This document shows positions 1 through 9,617 of a stretch of 41,442 nt of DNA, piece after piece. Under the pieces are notes generated by a model. It was not told the origin of the DNA and did not search any database. It saw only the letters and a list, made by a program, of their open reading frames with translations. The position numbers and the translations under genes are program-made. The DNA is from Microcaldota archaeon. Its GTDB lineage: Archaea; Micrarchaeota; Micrarchaeia; Burarchaeales; JACRGF01. Positions within the stretch are counted from its first letter, which is position 1, and each line of letters begins with the position of its first letter. The stretch spans positions 1 to 41,442 of the forward strand of contig JACRGF010000006.1 of NCBI GenBank assembly GCA_016212395.1. Reading direction: 5' to 3'.

Positions 1-140
1 ATGGGAACTCTCAGAAACCAGAAAGGAGCAGGAATCTACGAAGTGCTTGCATCAATGGTTGCGACTTGGAACTTGCAGGGAATCAACCCGCAGGTTGCGT
101 TAATTGCTGCAATGCGAGGGAGCAGCTAAACACTTACCAA
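1..140 (+). mobile_element. 3' end of a transposase-like gene (MGTLRNQKGAGIYEVLASMVATWNLQGINPQVALIAAMRGSS*, stop at 127-129), truncated by the window edge; left copy of a terminal inverted repeat
   Basis: Open frame from base 1 to TAA at 127-129. Bases 1-140 are the exact reverse complement of 41302-41441. The C-terminal tail resembles IS66-type transposase tails from memory; family not verified. Confidence 0.6.
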
Positions 141-200
141 TCAAGACAAGTTTTTTAAGCAGGCTCACACTTTATATAACGCGGTTTTTTCAGGTGCGTT

Positions 201-1154
201 ATGTCCTTATCCATTCAAGGCAGACGATTGGCTTTTGCATTCGCATGCGCAGTGCTTAGTTCATGTGCCTATTCTGCCACTCCGCTGAAAGCACGTTCGG
301 CGCATACTGAATGCGAGCAGCACGTGCCGCAATCGCAACTTGCTTCGTGCAAAGATCAAATAGAAACCGTACGCCTTCTCGTAGAGAAAGGCGTCAGCCC
401 CGGCAGCCTGGATGGTTACCTGCAGACTATGCTTCTACACGCTGCTGAAACCAGGCAAGCTGAAATAGTCCAATTGCTGCTTGAAAGAGGAGTTGACCCA
501 AATTCAGAAACCGACGGTTGGACTCCGCTGCATCACGCTGCGGCAAACGGCGACGTTCAAATTATCTCTATATTACTGCAGAAGGGCGCGAAAATAGAAG
601 CTAAAGACGATTCGCGCAGGACTGCACTGCATACAGCGGTAGCTTACGGCCACCTTGAAGCAGTGCGCCTGTTGCTCGGGCGCGGTGCGAATCCAAACAC
701 TGCAAGCAACAACTCTTGGTCTCCTCTCCACTCTGCAGCATCGCAAGGCTACACTGAAATCACCTTGCTGCTGCTTGAAAAAAGTGCAAATCCGAACGCT
801 GAAGATTCCACTCACTGGGTTCCGCTGCACTACGCTGCTGAAAAAGGCAATGTTAAACTAATTCGAGCACTGCTTGAAAAAAAGGCAGATCCATTCATCA
901 AAAACAATGACGGCATGACTGCATTGGACTTAGCGCGCCATCACGACCACCCTGCTGTTGTGCAGTTGCTTGAAAAAGCAATGGGAAAGAAGAGCGAAGC
1001 AGAAGCACAACCGGCAAGCAGCGTGCTCAGGCAACTGCGTCCGTTCTCCAACACGAGCTTGTTCAAGAGGCTTGCAATGCTTCATGCCCGCCAGCCCGCG
1101 CAAACAGCTTCGCGCAATTTTCAAAGACGCGTCATTCAAAGAACACTCTGCTGA
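201..1154 (+). CDS. Secreted/lipoprotein ankyrin-repeat protein
   Basis: Hydrophobic N-terminus with a lipobox-like VLSSC, followed by about five ankyrin repeats (e.g. GWTPLHHAAANGDVQIISILLQKGAKIEAKD, RTALHTAVAYGHLEAVRLLLGRGANPNT). Confidence 0.9.
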   Translation: MSLSIQGRRLAFAFACAVLSSCAYSATPLKARSAHTECEQHVPQSQLASCKDQIETVRLLVEKGVSPGSLDGYLQTMLLHAAETRQAEIVQLLLERGVDPNSETDGWTPLHHAAANGDVQIISILLQKGAKIEAKDDSRRTALHTAVAYGHLEAVRLLLGRGANPNTASNNSWSPLHSAASQGYTEITLLLLEKSANPNAEDSTHWVPLHYAAEKGNVKLIRALLEKKADPFIKNNDGMTALDLARHHDHPAVVQLLEKAMGKKSEAEAQPASSVLRQLRPFSNTSLFKRLAMLHARQPAQTASRNFQRRVIQRTLC

Positions 1155-1249
1155 AAACAATTGCGACGACGCAAATTCACACAATTCATATACTCTCATA
1201 TATACTCCTATTATTCTTCTTTTTAAACAAGCTCTTCTCTTTTAGACGC

Positions 1250-2428
1250 ATGAAGGCGGCAATGGAGCAAGTTCAGCAGCCTCGTGCGCGCGCTTGCGAC
1301 CGCAGGCCTTCGATTATTTCAAAGTTGAAGAATAAGGTTTTGGTTTCAGGGCTCGCGGGCTTTCTGGGAATTGCGGGCACTCTCGGGATTTGTGCTGCTT
1401 TTGGGCATTCGCGTGCGTTTCATGCTCCAAACAGTGATGTTGAAAAAACCGTTCGCGTTGTCAGCGCTTTTCCTTTAAGCGTTTTCCTTTCATGGCGCTC
1501 TGCAGCCATTCTCGATGAAGAGTTTCGCAAGCTTGCGCTCGGGCTTTCGGACGTGGCGTCTCCGCCTCTCACTATTGCTTTAACTCCAGAGCAGAAGGCA
1601 GCGTTTCCACCGCACGTTGCGCAGCAGGCGTTCGTTGCAAAGCTTTTCCTGAAGCACATCATCGCAGAACTTCCGGACGCACTCGAGCGCCTCGGCTTGT
1701 CGTCTGTTCCGAAAGAAGAAATAGCGAAGAAACTAAGCGAATTGAACGTGAACGTGCTTTCGCACGAAGCGTGGGTTTCAACTTTCGGGAAAGGCTCGCG
1801 CGCTGTCGGGTTTTACTTCAACGGAGCCATTCACGTGAAGCTATGCAGCCTGGAGGAAATGGAAAAACAGTCTCCTGCTTCGCTGCTCGACACGCTCCTG
1901 CACGAAACGCTGCACTTCTTGTCCGGCGGAGTGGAATGCCAAAGCCACGAGTCGAAAACGCTGCACGAGTCCTTAACTTCAATTATTGCAATGCAGCTGC
2001 TGTTCAGCGACGCAAGCATTCCCACTGAATTCAAATTAGTAGCCAATTTGGATAAAGAAGCAGTGAAGGAAGGCGCGCGCGACAAGTGCGATGCTCTTTG
2101 GCTTGGCGACGAAGCATCCCCTTCTTACTCCCCGCTTTCCTTGAACGACGAAGTGCAGGAATGGGTTGCACGCGTCAGCTTCCGCTTGCTGCTCGACGCG
2201 TACTTTTCAGGAGACTTTTCGGAAGTGGAAAAGAAAACAGACGCTGTCTTCGGGCCCGGCGCGTTAGCTTTGTTCTTCCCAGCTCCTGACCTTGAACTCG
2301 ACTTGCTGGATTACAACGTGCTCCGCGCAGTTTCAAAAAGAATTTCGCGGGACGTCCTGCTCGCTTCGGAAAAACTTTCCTGCGAAATTGAAGAAGCAAC
2401 TTCACCAGAAGGCGGTCTGCATGAATAA
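1250..2428 (+). CDS. Membrane-anchored protein with an HExxH motif; putative zinc metalloprotease
   Basis: Single N-terminal TM segment (VLVSGLAGFLGIAGTLGICAAF) and LLDTLLHETLHFLSGG (HExxH). No family assigned. Confidence 0.6.
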   Translation: MKAAMEQVQQPRARACDRRPSIISKLKNKVLVSGLAGFLGIAGTLGICAAFGHSRAFHAPNSDVEKTVRVVSAFPLSVFLSWRSAAILDEEFRKLALGLSDVASPPLTIALTPEQKAAFPPHVAQQAFVAKLFLKHIIAELPDALERLGLSSVPKEEIAKKLSELNVNVLSHEAWVSTFGKGSRAVGFYFNGAIHVKLCSLEEMEKQSPASLLDTLLHETLHFLSGGVECQSHESKTLHESLTSIIAMQLLFSDASIPTEFKLVANLDKEAVKEGARDKCDALWLGDEASPSYSPLSLNDEVQEWVARVSFRLLLDAYFSGDFSEVEKKTDAVFGPGALALFFPAPDLELDLLDYNVLRAVSKRISRDVLLASEKLSCEIEEATSPEGGLHE

Positions 2429-2600
2429 TGATTTCGAGTTGCAGCAGAGCTCTGCAAATCGTTTTCCGTTTCGTTCGTGCGAGGCTAGTCCAATGAATGA
2501 GTGGCGGTTTCGAGTTGCGATCGCATCATGCAGTTGTTTTTCTTTTCGTTTGCGAGAGGTTGGCTTTAATGAATAACGATTTCGAGTGGCAGCAAGAATT
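2421..2600 (+). repeat. Three degenerate copies of the HEAT gene start region, ~72-76 bp apart
   Basis: atgaataatgatttcgagttgcagcag (2421), atgaatgagtggcggtttcgagttgcg (2493), atgaataacgatttcgagtggcagcaa (2569). Confidence 0.6.
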
Positions 2601-3243
2601 GTTCAAACTGCGCAGCGCTAAGCCCGCTGACCGCATTTCAGCAGCCCGCGCGCTTTCTTCCAACCCCGAGCCGCGTTCTTCTTATTTTCTCGCGCAAGCG
2701 CTTTACGACGAGCACCCGTTCGTGCGAAAGATTGCAGCACTCGGGCTTTCACGCATTGGAAACGAATGTGCAGTAGCTTCGCTCGTGCGCGTAATTGCTT
2801 CGAAAAACTTTGAAGTGGACAAGGAAGCAGTCGAAGCTCTTGAAAACACGCGGAGCGCTAAAGCAGTAAAACGAATAGTGCAACTCTTAAACAACCCGCA
2901 ACTCCGCCCTGCAGCATTGTTTACAGTACGCCTGATTGCAAACGCGTTTTACAAAAGGCAGGAAACAAGCACTGAAGCAGCGCTCGAATTGGCAAAAGCA
3001 GGACTGCTCCTTTTATTCAATTCAACAAAGCCTTGCGATGAGAAGGAAAAAAAACTTGCAGAAGAAGCCCGCGTTTCCCTCGTGAAGCTCAAGCGCTTGA
3101 AAGAACGCGACCAACGAGATTTGCAAGCGAAAACGCTTCAACTGCAAAAAACCATTCCAACTTCCCCTTGCGCACCCTGCAAAGTAATCGACATAAACAA
3201 ATACCGACCGCCGACACAAACGCGCACGCCCGTAGCGAAATAA
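2569..3243 (+). CDS. HEAT-repeat protein
   Basis: HEAT-like units (DEHPFVRKIAALGLSRIGNECAVASLVRVI...). The ORF opens at 2497, but ATG 2569 (MNNDFEWQQELF) is the more likely start. Confidence 0.7.
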   Translation: MNNDFEWQQELFKLRSAKPADRISAARALSSNPEPRSSYFLAQALYDEHPFVRKIAALGLSRIGNECAVASLVRVIASKNFEVDKEAVEALENTRSAKAVKRIVQLLNNPQLRPAALFTVRLIANAFYKRQETSTEAALELAKAGLLLLFNSTKPCDEKEKKLAEEARVSLVKLKRLKERDQRDLQAKTLQLQKTIPTSPCAPCKVIDINKYRPPTQTRTPVAK

Positions 3244-3329
3244 GCAATGCACATTTTCTTTCATTATGCTCACTACCATAACGCGTATTATTCTGCTTTA
3301 AATACTCTCGTGCTTGCATCCATCCATCG

Positions 3330-3962
3330 GTGAAGGGCATGGCCATGAAACCGAACCTCCTCCCACAAGCTGGTTTTGCGTGCCCTTCTCCCACTCCTCA
3401 ACGTTCCCAGCAGGCGCTTGGGCAACAACCCCGGCTTCCAGGCCCTTTAACTTCCCGCCCTAAACAGTCTGCTGTTGCTGCCACAGAATCGCGTTTGCTC
3501 GCGCTCAAGCTTGAAGGCTTGGCGTTCAAAATACGCGCGTTGAACGAGTCTTCAAAGAAAAACAGCAGAGACAGGCTCGTTCTCTTGCGTGGCGAAGACT
3601 TCGTGCTCGTCCAGCCTTCTGAAGGAAAAGTGTTGAAGAAACTCGGCTCGCTGAAAGAACGCAACGGAACGCCTTCCCTTTCAATTTCTTCCGAAGACTT
3701 GAACTTGAACAGCGCGCAAGCGAAAGGAACAGCATTCAACATCGTGCAATCAGGCGAGTACGGAGTTTCATTCAAAATCGAGGACTCTGAAGTGTCGCGA
3801 ATAGAAAAATTCACTGCACTCGTAGACGCAGACGGTTGCTTCGAGCACGTTGAAGGAGTAGACGCGAACGGAACAATCGCGTTCTTCATCCACTTGAAAG
3901 CATTAAGCAAAGCAATACTCAAAGATTCGAACGAGCAAGAATTAAAGACAGGAACGAACTAG
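3330..3962 (+). CDS. Hypothetical protein, 210 aa
   Basis: Long ORF preceded by an archaeal TATA-like TTTAAATA; no recognised domain. Confidence 0.6.
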   Translation: MKGMAMKPNLLPQAGFACPSPTPQRSQQALGQQPRLPGPLTSRPKQSAVAATESRLLALKLEGLAFKIRALNESSKKNSRDRLVLLRGEDFVLVQPSEGKVLKKLGSLKERNGTPSLSISSEDLNLNSAQAKGTAFNIVQSGEYGVSFKIEDSEVSRIEKFTALVDADGCFEHVEGVDANGTIAFFIHLKALSKAILKDSNEQELKTGTN

Positions 3963-4068
3963 TTTTTCAGTCAAACGAATTTTTTTTGGGAAGCGCGCGT
4001 TCTGCGGAAATAAATAGTTTTTTTTGTTCAACAACTTTCAACGAAACGCGCTCGAGCGCGCTTGAAAA

Positions 4069-5823
4069 CTATTTTTTCTGTTCAACGAATTTCGGGGGCG
4101 GGAGCAAGTGCTCTGCTTTTTCGTAATCGTTCCTCCTCGCGATTTCCGCGCTTTTCAAAAGCGCGTGCGGGGCTATCTCTTCCGATGTAACCCATCCTGA
4201 CTCTGCACCGCAGTGCCCAGTCATGCCTCCCTTGTCGCTTCCGCAAGCGACTATCTGGCTCAACAACTGGTAAGGCGTTCCGATAACTACCGCATCTCGC
4301 ACTCTCTCTACTCTCCCGTCAACGTAAATCCTGAACGTTTCTTTTGGAATGAATTTAAAGTGCCCAGTGTTAGTGTCTACTTCGCCTCCTTCAGACCCGA
4401 CGCAGTACAAACCGTACTCTAACTCTTTCTCCCTGCAAATTTCCTTCAACTGTTCAACAAGCTGTTCAAACGTTTTTCTCTTTCCTCTGCTGGCTTCTAT
4501 CTTCATGTTGCTCATTCGCGGAGTAGGAATGCCTGAATCCGCTTCTTCTTCTTTTCCAATCACGCTGCCAGCCCGAGCGTGTCCGTTTGATTTTACCCCT
4601 TTTTTTCCAGCAGTACCGCGCGAGTGCAAATAACTCTCCAAAACTCCTCTTTTCACGAGCACAACGCGCTGTGCACGCACTCCCTCGTCGTCATACTCGT
4701 ACGAGCCCCACCTTCCCTTGAGCGTCGGGTCGTCTTCAACTCTCACGAACGGAGGTGCAATTTTCTTTCCAATCATTGCTCCAAAGCTTCCAGCATCATC
4801 TTCCACTCCAAGCCTGTGCGCTTCAAGGCCGTGGCCTATTGCCTCGTGCCAGCACACGCCGTGCATTTCGCCGTCCAAGAGAACAGGGTAAACGCCTGGC
4901 TCTTGCTTCGGCGCTTTGCGCAGTTCGGCGAGCTTTGCCACAAGATTTTCAGCCTTTTCATAAATCAAAGCCAAGTCAAGCTTGCTCGGGTCGCGCAAGT
5001 TGAACTGCATTCCAAGTGAATGCTCCTTGCCGTCCAGCACCATTTTGGCATCAAGCGATATCGTCAAGTAAAACTCGCTTGTTTTTATCCGCGTGCCCTC
5101 TGAATTCAGGAAAAACTTTGACTGCTTTTCTACAGAAACGCGCGCGTTGGCAGCAGTTATCCATTTTTTTCTGGCCATCTGTGAAGTCAAAAACTTTAAA
5201 GCGCCAACCAATTCAGATGCGTCGAACTCTGCAAGCTCATCTGTTCGAATGTCAACAATCCTCTCTTCTTCGGATAACACTGTCAATTCTTTTTTTTGCT
5301 TTCCAATTTCTTCAGCGTACGAACTCACTGCTGCGCTTACTGCATTCAATGAACTTCTCCACAACGCCCGCCTCAGCGAGTTGTAATCGTTTTCAAGCGG
5401 AGTGCTGGTATTGCAGTCACAACCCGACCCGCTTCCTTTCTTTCCCCCAACTTTTGCAGCGGTCGTCAACTCGTTGTGCGTTCTCAAATTATCTGAAACC
5501 AGCGCGCCGTCGTTAATCACTATCTTCCTTTCTTCAAACAACTTGAACATGTACGATATCAAGCCAGGGTGGAACTTAACTTTTTTTCCAAACAATTCTT
5601 CCTCAAACTCGTGCCTCATGAACCTGCGCGTTTCCGCCCGCATAGCCCGAAAAACAGTTTCAGCGTCAAGCAAGCACGGCCGTGCCACTCTGCCTGCAAC
5701 AGTTTCAACCAACGCCCGAACGCCAGCGAATTTGCGTCGTGCGACGGCATCCTCCCCACTGTTGTAACACGTTATTTCCCCTTGCCGGCCTGCCCTCCCA
5801 CCAGCAACAACGCTACCCTTCAT
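4069..5823 (-). CDS. tldD: TldD-family metalloprotease
   Basis: Signature MHGVCWHEAIGHGLEAHRLG (TldD HExxxH region) and a glycine-rich C-terminal domain. The ORF extends to 5862 with a GTG start; ATG at 5823 is likely. Confidence 0.85.
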   Translation of the reverse strand: MKGSVVAGGRAGRQGEITCYNSGEDAVARRKFAGVRALVETVAGRVARPCLLDAETVFRAMRAETRRFMRHEFEEELFGKKVKFHPGLISYMFKLFEERKIVINDGALVSDNLRTHNELTTAAKVGGKKGSGSGCDCNTSTPLENDYNSLRRALWRSSLNAVSAAVSSYAEEIGKQKKELTVLSEEERIVDIRTDELAEFDASELVGALKFLTSQMARKKWITAANARVSVEKQSKFFLNSEGTRIKTSEFYLTISLDAKMVLDGKEHSLGMQFNLRDPSKLDLALIYEKAENLVAKLAELRKAPKQEPGVYPVLLDGEMHGVCWHEAIGHGLEAHRLGVEDDAGSFGAMIGKKIAPPFVRVEDDPTLKGRWGSYEYDDEGVRAQRVVLVKRGVLESYLHSRGTAGKKGVKSNGHARAGSVIGKEEEADSGIPTPRMSNMKIEASRGKRKTFEQLVEQLKEICREKELEYGLYCVGSEGGEVDTNTGHFKFIPKETFRIYVDGRVERVRDAVVIGTPYQLLSQIVACGSDKGGMTGHCGAESGWVTSEEIAPHALLKSAEIARRNDYEKAEHLLPPPKFVEQKK

Positions 5824-5948
5824 GACTAGATTTATACGCGAACGTTGTTTAAAAACGTGCACTATGGCGGTTATACTCTAATTCATACTCCTGCTTTAAA
5901 ACGAAAACAACATATTTTAATACGCCGAGATGCAAAACAAGTATTGCT

Positions 5949-7004
5949 TTGAAAGAGGAGGTTTTCATGATTGCTAGAGCAGTTCCCCCAGTGTTCCTTG
6001 ACTTGGACAGGACAGTCATCCGCGGAGTGGGCACTAGAATCCTCGCCAGAAATGTTCCCAGGCAACAGGACGAATATGTTCGCCTCGCAATGGCGTTGAT
6101 GGAGCCGCTTGCTAAACGCAGTGGAAAACCGTTGCTTCCGCGTTCTCTCGCAAGGCAGTATATTGAAGCGAGAAGAGCGTGGGCTTTAAAACAGCGCCGT
6201 GACCCACATGCTGAAACTCCACTCTATGCTGAAGGGGAAGAACACTTGTTTTTCTGCACTCCAACGCGCATTACCGACTGCGCGGAATTCGGGTTGTTCC
6301 GCGCGTGGCGCGACGCGAAAATTTCCGGGACAGACTTCAAGCGAATCCGCGACCGTGTGCTCGAAGGCATGACTAAACAACAACTCCAATTAGCGCAGGA
6401 AGAAGTTGAAACCGCTATAAATACTGGCGTGAAGGAATTTGTCGACTGGTATAAAAGCATTCGCGGAATCGTTTTGATCGCGACGAACACTTGGAAGCCT
6501 TTAGCGCAAGCAGTTGCCAAAGCAGTTGGCGTTGGCCTTGTTGTAGGCGACGAGCCGGAATTTTCCGAAGGCGCGTTCACTGGAAACGTTGAGTTTGTTG
6601 GAAACAAGTGGGACGCTGCATTGAAACTGCTCGAGCAAGCGACTGGAGCAGAACGCAATGTGCTCGCGGCAACCTGCGGAACCATTACTGACATAAGCGT
6701 AGTCTATGCTGAAGGGCGTTCTTCTACTGTGGACGGCAGCAGAACTCCTCGTTTTGTTTCAGTTTGCCGTATTCGAGATGAAAGACGCGCGTTCAGAACA
6801 CCTCCAGACGCGCGCCCTCGGGCTGTTTCTGTTTCTTTCATTGCAGTGGACGATTCTCCGAGCCAGCTTGCTGACGCCCAAAAAAAAGGCGCGTTTGCAA
6901 TAGGCATAAACGTCCCGAAACGCGACCGGAACGCTGCAAAGTCTGTTTCCTTGGCGAGCGACTGGACGGACTTGCAGGTTCTCGTCTCTTCCATCATCTC
7001 CTAA
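5949..7004 (+). CDS. HAD-superfamily hydrolase
   Basis: VFLDLDRTVIRG (HAD motif I, DxDxT) near the N-terminus and SFIAVDDSPSQLADAQKKGAFAIGINVP (motif III/IV-like) near the C-terminus. Confidence 0.75.
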   Translation: MKEEVFMIARAVPPVFLDLDRTVIRGVGTRILARNVPRQQDEYVRLAMALMEPLAKRSGKPLLPRSLARQYIEARRAWALKQRRDPHAETPLYAEGEEHLFFCTPTRITDCAEFGLFRAWRDAKISGTDFKRIRDRVLEGMTKQQLQLAQEEVETAINTGVKEFVDWYKSIRGIVLIATNTWKPLAQAVAKAVGVGLVVGDEPEFSEGAFTGNVEFVGNKWDAALKLLEQATGAERNVLAATCGTITDISVVYAEGRSSTVDGSRTPRFVSVCRIRDERRAFRTPPDARPRAVSVSFIAVDDSPSQLADAQKKGAFAIGINVPKRDRNAAKSVSLASDWTDLQVLVSSIIS

Positions 7005-7078
7005 AATGTTTCCAAAGCGAAAGTTTTTTTAAGCGCGGGAGAGGAATAACCTCTTCTGTTTCTTCAAGGCGTTCGCTC

Positions 7079-8356
7079 ATGGCAACACAACCTCCTGCCA
7101 CGGCAGTGAAAAACACTGCAACTGTTATTCCTTCCCTTCGCGTAGCAGTAAGTCCAGCGTGCAACTTCAACTGCGTCTACTGCCCGCCAAACAAGGGCGA
7201 GCACCGTGACCTTTCAACGCGCTTGAGAAGGCAATGGGACTCAAAGAGAATGGCGCAAATAACTCGAGTTTATTCAAAGCTCGGAGCTCCAAGCATCCGC
7301 GTTACCGGCGGAGAGCCGTTGCACCCTGCAGCGTTCGCGCGCGTCCCGCCTCTTGTTGAAGCAGCTGCAGACGCTGGCGTTGAAGTGCGGGTGAACACTA
7401 ACGGCTACTATGTTGAAGAAAACCTTTCCACTCTTGTTGCAATGCGCGGTCAAGCCACAGCAGGCTTTATGCTTTCAGTCAGCCTTGATGCTACTGACGC
7501 GCGAGAGTTCGCGTTGCTCACGCAAAGCAGTGAGGACGCGTTCGATAAAGTAGTGCGCGGGGCAAGGAAAGCGCGAGACGCGGGCATTCCTGTCCTAATC
7601 AACATGGTGTTGATTGACTTGGACAAGCCTGACAGGCTCGCGCGTGACCCGCACATAATGCTTCCGCGAGTAATAGACAAAATGCTGAAAATGGCCGAGT
7701 TCTGCATTGCTGAAGGATTCGACTTGAAAATCCTCGACTTGAACTGGTACTCACAGCCAGGCAAAATGTTTTGGGAGTCAAATTACTCGAGTGCTACTCT
7801 TGCGTTGGAAGAGTTTTTGAAAGCAGTAGAAGACGAGCGCATTCCCGCGCACGTTCAGTCAAAAATAGTGCGCGAGCCAGGCAACTACGGAATTCCCATG
7901 CCCACGTTCTGGTTCGAGAGCGCGCGCGGAAAGCGAGTGAGCGTCACGTTCAAAGACAGCGAACTCGGAACAACTTACAGCTACTACTGCTATTCATGCT
8001 CGTTGATTCCAAAAACCGGATTGATTCACGCTGAAATGTGCCAGGAAGGATTATACCAATCCGTTCTAACGAGCAATCAAATTATAACTGCATGCAGGCA
8101 CAAGCAAAGCGAACTCGCGACAGACTTGATCCACCAACGAACAGATGCTGACATCAAAGGCGCGCTGCGCAGCTTCCTCACGTGCTTCACGCTCGGTTTT
8201 TTCCAGCCAGTAAAAAACATGGCGCACGAATTAAGATTCCCGCGCACATGGAAAATGCTCGAGCAGTTCCACGCTGAAGTCGCATCAACCCCTCAAACTA
8301 AGCTGGTTGTAGTTAATGAAGAATTAGGGCGACGCAATAGAAAGAAAAGACGTTGA
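7079..8356 (+). CDS. Radical SAM protein, MoaA-like
   Basis: SPACNFNCVYCPPNKG (CxxxCxxC), RVTGGEPL, and a second cysteine set CYSCSLIPKTGLIHAEMC (CxxC-x13-C), the spacing seen in MoaA. No C-terminal GG. Confidence 0.8.
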   Translation: MATQPPATAVKNTATVIPSLRVAVSPACNFNCVYCPPNKGEHRDLSTRLRRQWDSKRMAQITRVYSKLGAPSIRVTGGEPLHPAAFARVPPLVEAAADAGVEVRVNTNGYYVEENLSTLVAMRGQATAGFMLSVSLDATDAREFALLTQSSEDAFDKVVRGARKARDAGIPVLINMVLIDLDKPDRLARDPHIMLPRVIDKMLKMAEFCIAEGFDLKILDLNWYSQPGKMFWESNYSSATLALEEFLKAVEDERIPAHVQSKIVREPGNYGIPMPTFWFESARGKRVSVTFKDSELGTTYSYYCYSCSLIPKTGLIHAEMCQEGLYQSVLTSNQIITACRHKQSELATDLIHQRTDADIKGALRSFLTCFTLGFFQPVKNMAHELRFPRTWKMLEQFHAEVASTPQTKLVVVNEELGRRNRKKRR

Positions 8357-8461
8357 ACTGTTTTTTTCCGTTTTGCGCGAGAATGAGCCTGATTTCCTTT
8401 TACTGCTGCACGACGCAAAAAACAGTTTTTTTTTTCTTTTCGTGCTATGTGCTGACACTGC

Positions 8462-9451
8462 TTATTTTTTCTTTTTGTGCTGTGCGTAAACTTCCTTCAG
8501 CCTCTTTTCTTGCTCTGCCAAATGCTTGCTGCCTCTCTTTGAAGCCAGTTTCACTCCGTCCTTGAAAATGTCGAGGAACGTTGCCTTGTTGTTTGCAGCA
8601 ATATCATATGAATCCACTTTCAGCCAGCACCTTGTCCTGAACCTGTTGCCCCGCATGTACAAGTAGCACGTCCTCGGCTCGTCAACTTCAGTCATGAGCA
8701 TGTTCACTCCGTGAGGATAATCGACAAACCGCGCGTCAACATTCGGCAGCGAAATCACGCGCTTCACGTTCTGCAAAGCAGCCTTGCACTCTTCCAAAGC
8801 CAAGTCTGCGTCGTTGTAAGCATCAAGCACCCAGCCGAACGCGTACTCTATCTGCATGTTCGTCAAGCTCAAAATCTTCAATTCTTTTCTCCTCAACGTG
8901 CGCTCCCACAACCCGTCAACGTAACGCGCAAGCGAATCGAACTTTTCCACTTTCTGCCTTGCCTTCACTATGCCCGGAGTGTAAAAAATAGTTGGAAACC
9001 TTCCCGTAGAATAATAAACGCTCGCGCGCTGCAACTCGCTTCCAAGCGAGTGAAACAACCCATCAACGTCCATCGTCTCAATCAATGGCTTCGCTTCAAT
9101 CGCGTGCATTCCACTCAAAAACCCGCTCACTTTCCTAGTGACTGCCTCTGCCTCTTCAACTTTCCTCAAGTGCGAATCCTTCTTCGATTCTATCGCGTTC
9201 GTTATCCCGTCAACATCCACGACGTAATTCGCAGACTCGCGCCTGCCCACAAGCCCTAATTTTATCAAAAACTTCAACTGGCTGAACAAGTTAGGAGTCT
9301 GAATCATTTTCCCGGTAAGCACGGCATACGCCTTTTCAATGCTCTTCGGATTGCTTTTTTCGCTGTCCTTATTCAAGTTGTAAATAGACATTAAAATTTC
9401 GAACTGCTGATTCGTTATGCCCAGCCAATCAACAATTTCTTCAACGTCCAA
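8462..9451 (-). CDS. Hypothetical protein with a probable N-terminal helix-turn-helix region
   Basis: Long ORF (open to 9730). The likely start is internal (TTG 9451 or ATG 9535), because the upstream part is low-complexity AAACTG-type sequence. Confidence 0.55.
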   Translation of the reverse strand: MDVEEIVDWLGITNQQFEILMSIYNLNKDSEKSNPKSIEKAYAVLTGKMIQTPNLFSQLKFLIKLGLVGRRESANYVVDVDGITNAIESKKDSHLRKVEEAEAVTRKVSGFLSGMHAIEAKPLIETMDVDGLFHSLGSELQRASVYYSTGRFPTIFYTPGIVKARQKVEKFDSLARYVDGLWERTLRRKELKILSLTNMQIEYAFGWVLDAYNDADLALEECKAALQNVKRVISLPNVDARFVDYPHGVNMLMTEVDEPRTCYLYMRGNRFRTRCWLKVDSYDIAANNKATFLDIFKDGVKLASKRGSKHLAEQEKRLKEVYAQHKKKK

Positions 9452-9617
9452 AGCAATCCACCTCCAGCCACACTTGAAACGTTTCGAGTTTTCGGTTTTC
9501 AGTTTTGAGCGCACTGAACACAACCGCCCACACATGACGTAATGAATTAGCCTATACTGCCTGCTATATAAATACTTTTTGCTTTCAATTTGTTTCAAGA
9601 AAGACGAGGTTTTGCGC

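Noticed and set aside
573-830. Antisense and shadow-frame ORFs in the track (e.g. 573-830 -, 10341-11321 -, 37656-38423 -, 3398-3922 -)
   Set aside because: They lie opposite clearly conserved genes, have unnatural Ser/Cys/Arg-rich composition, and reflect frame openness in this codon usage.
4069-8356. RiPP-like cluster (TldD + radical SAM + HAD)
   Set aside because: TldD is divergently oriented, no precursor peptide or TldE was recognised, and the radical SAM protein is MoaA-like rather than SPASM/peptide-modifying.
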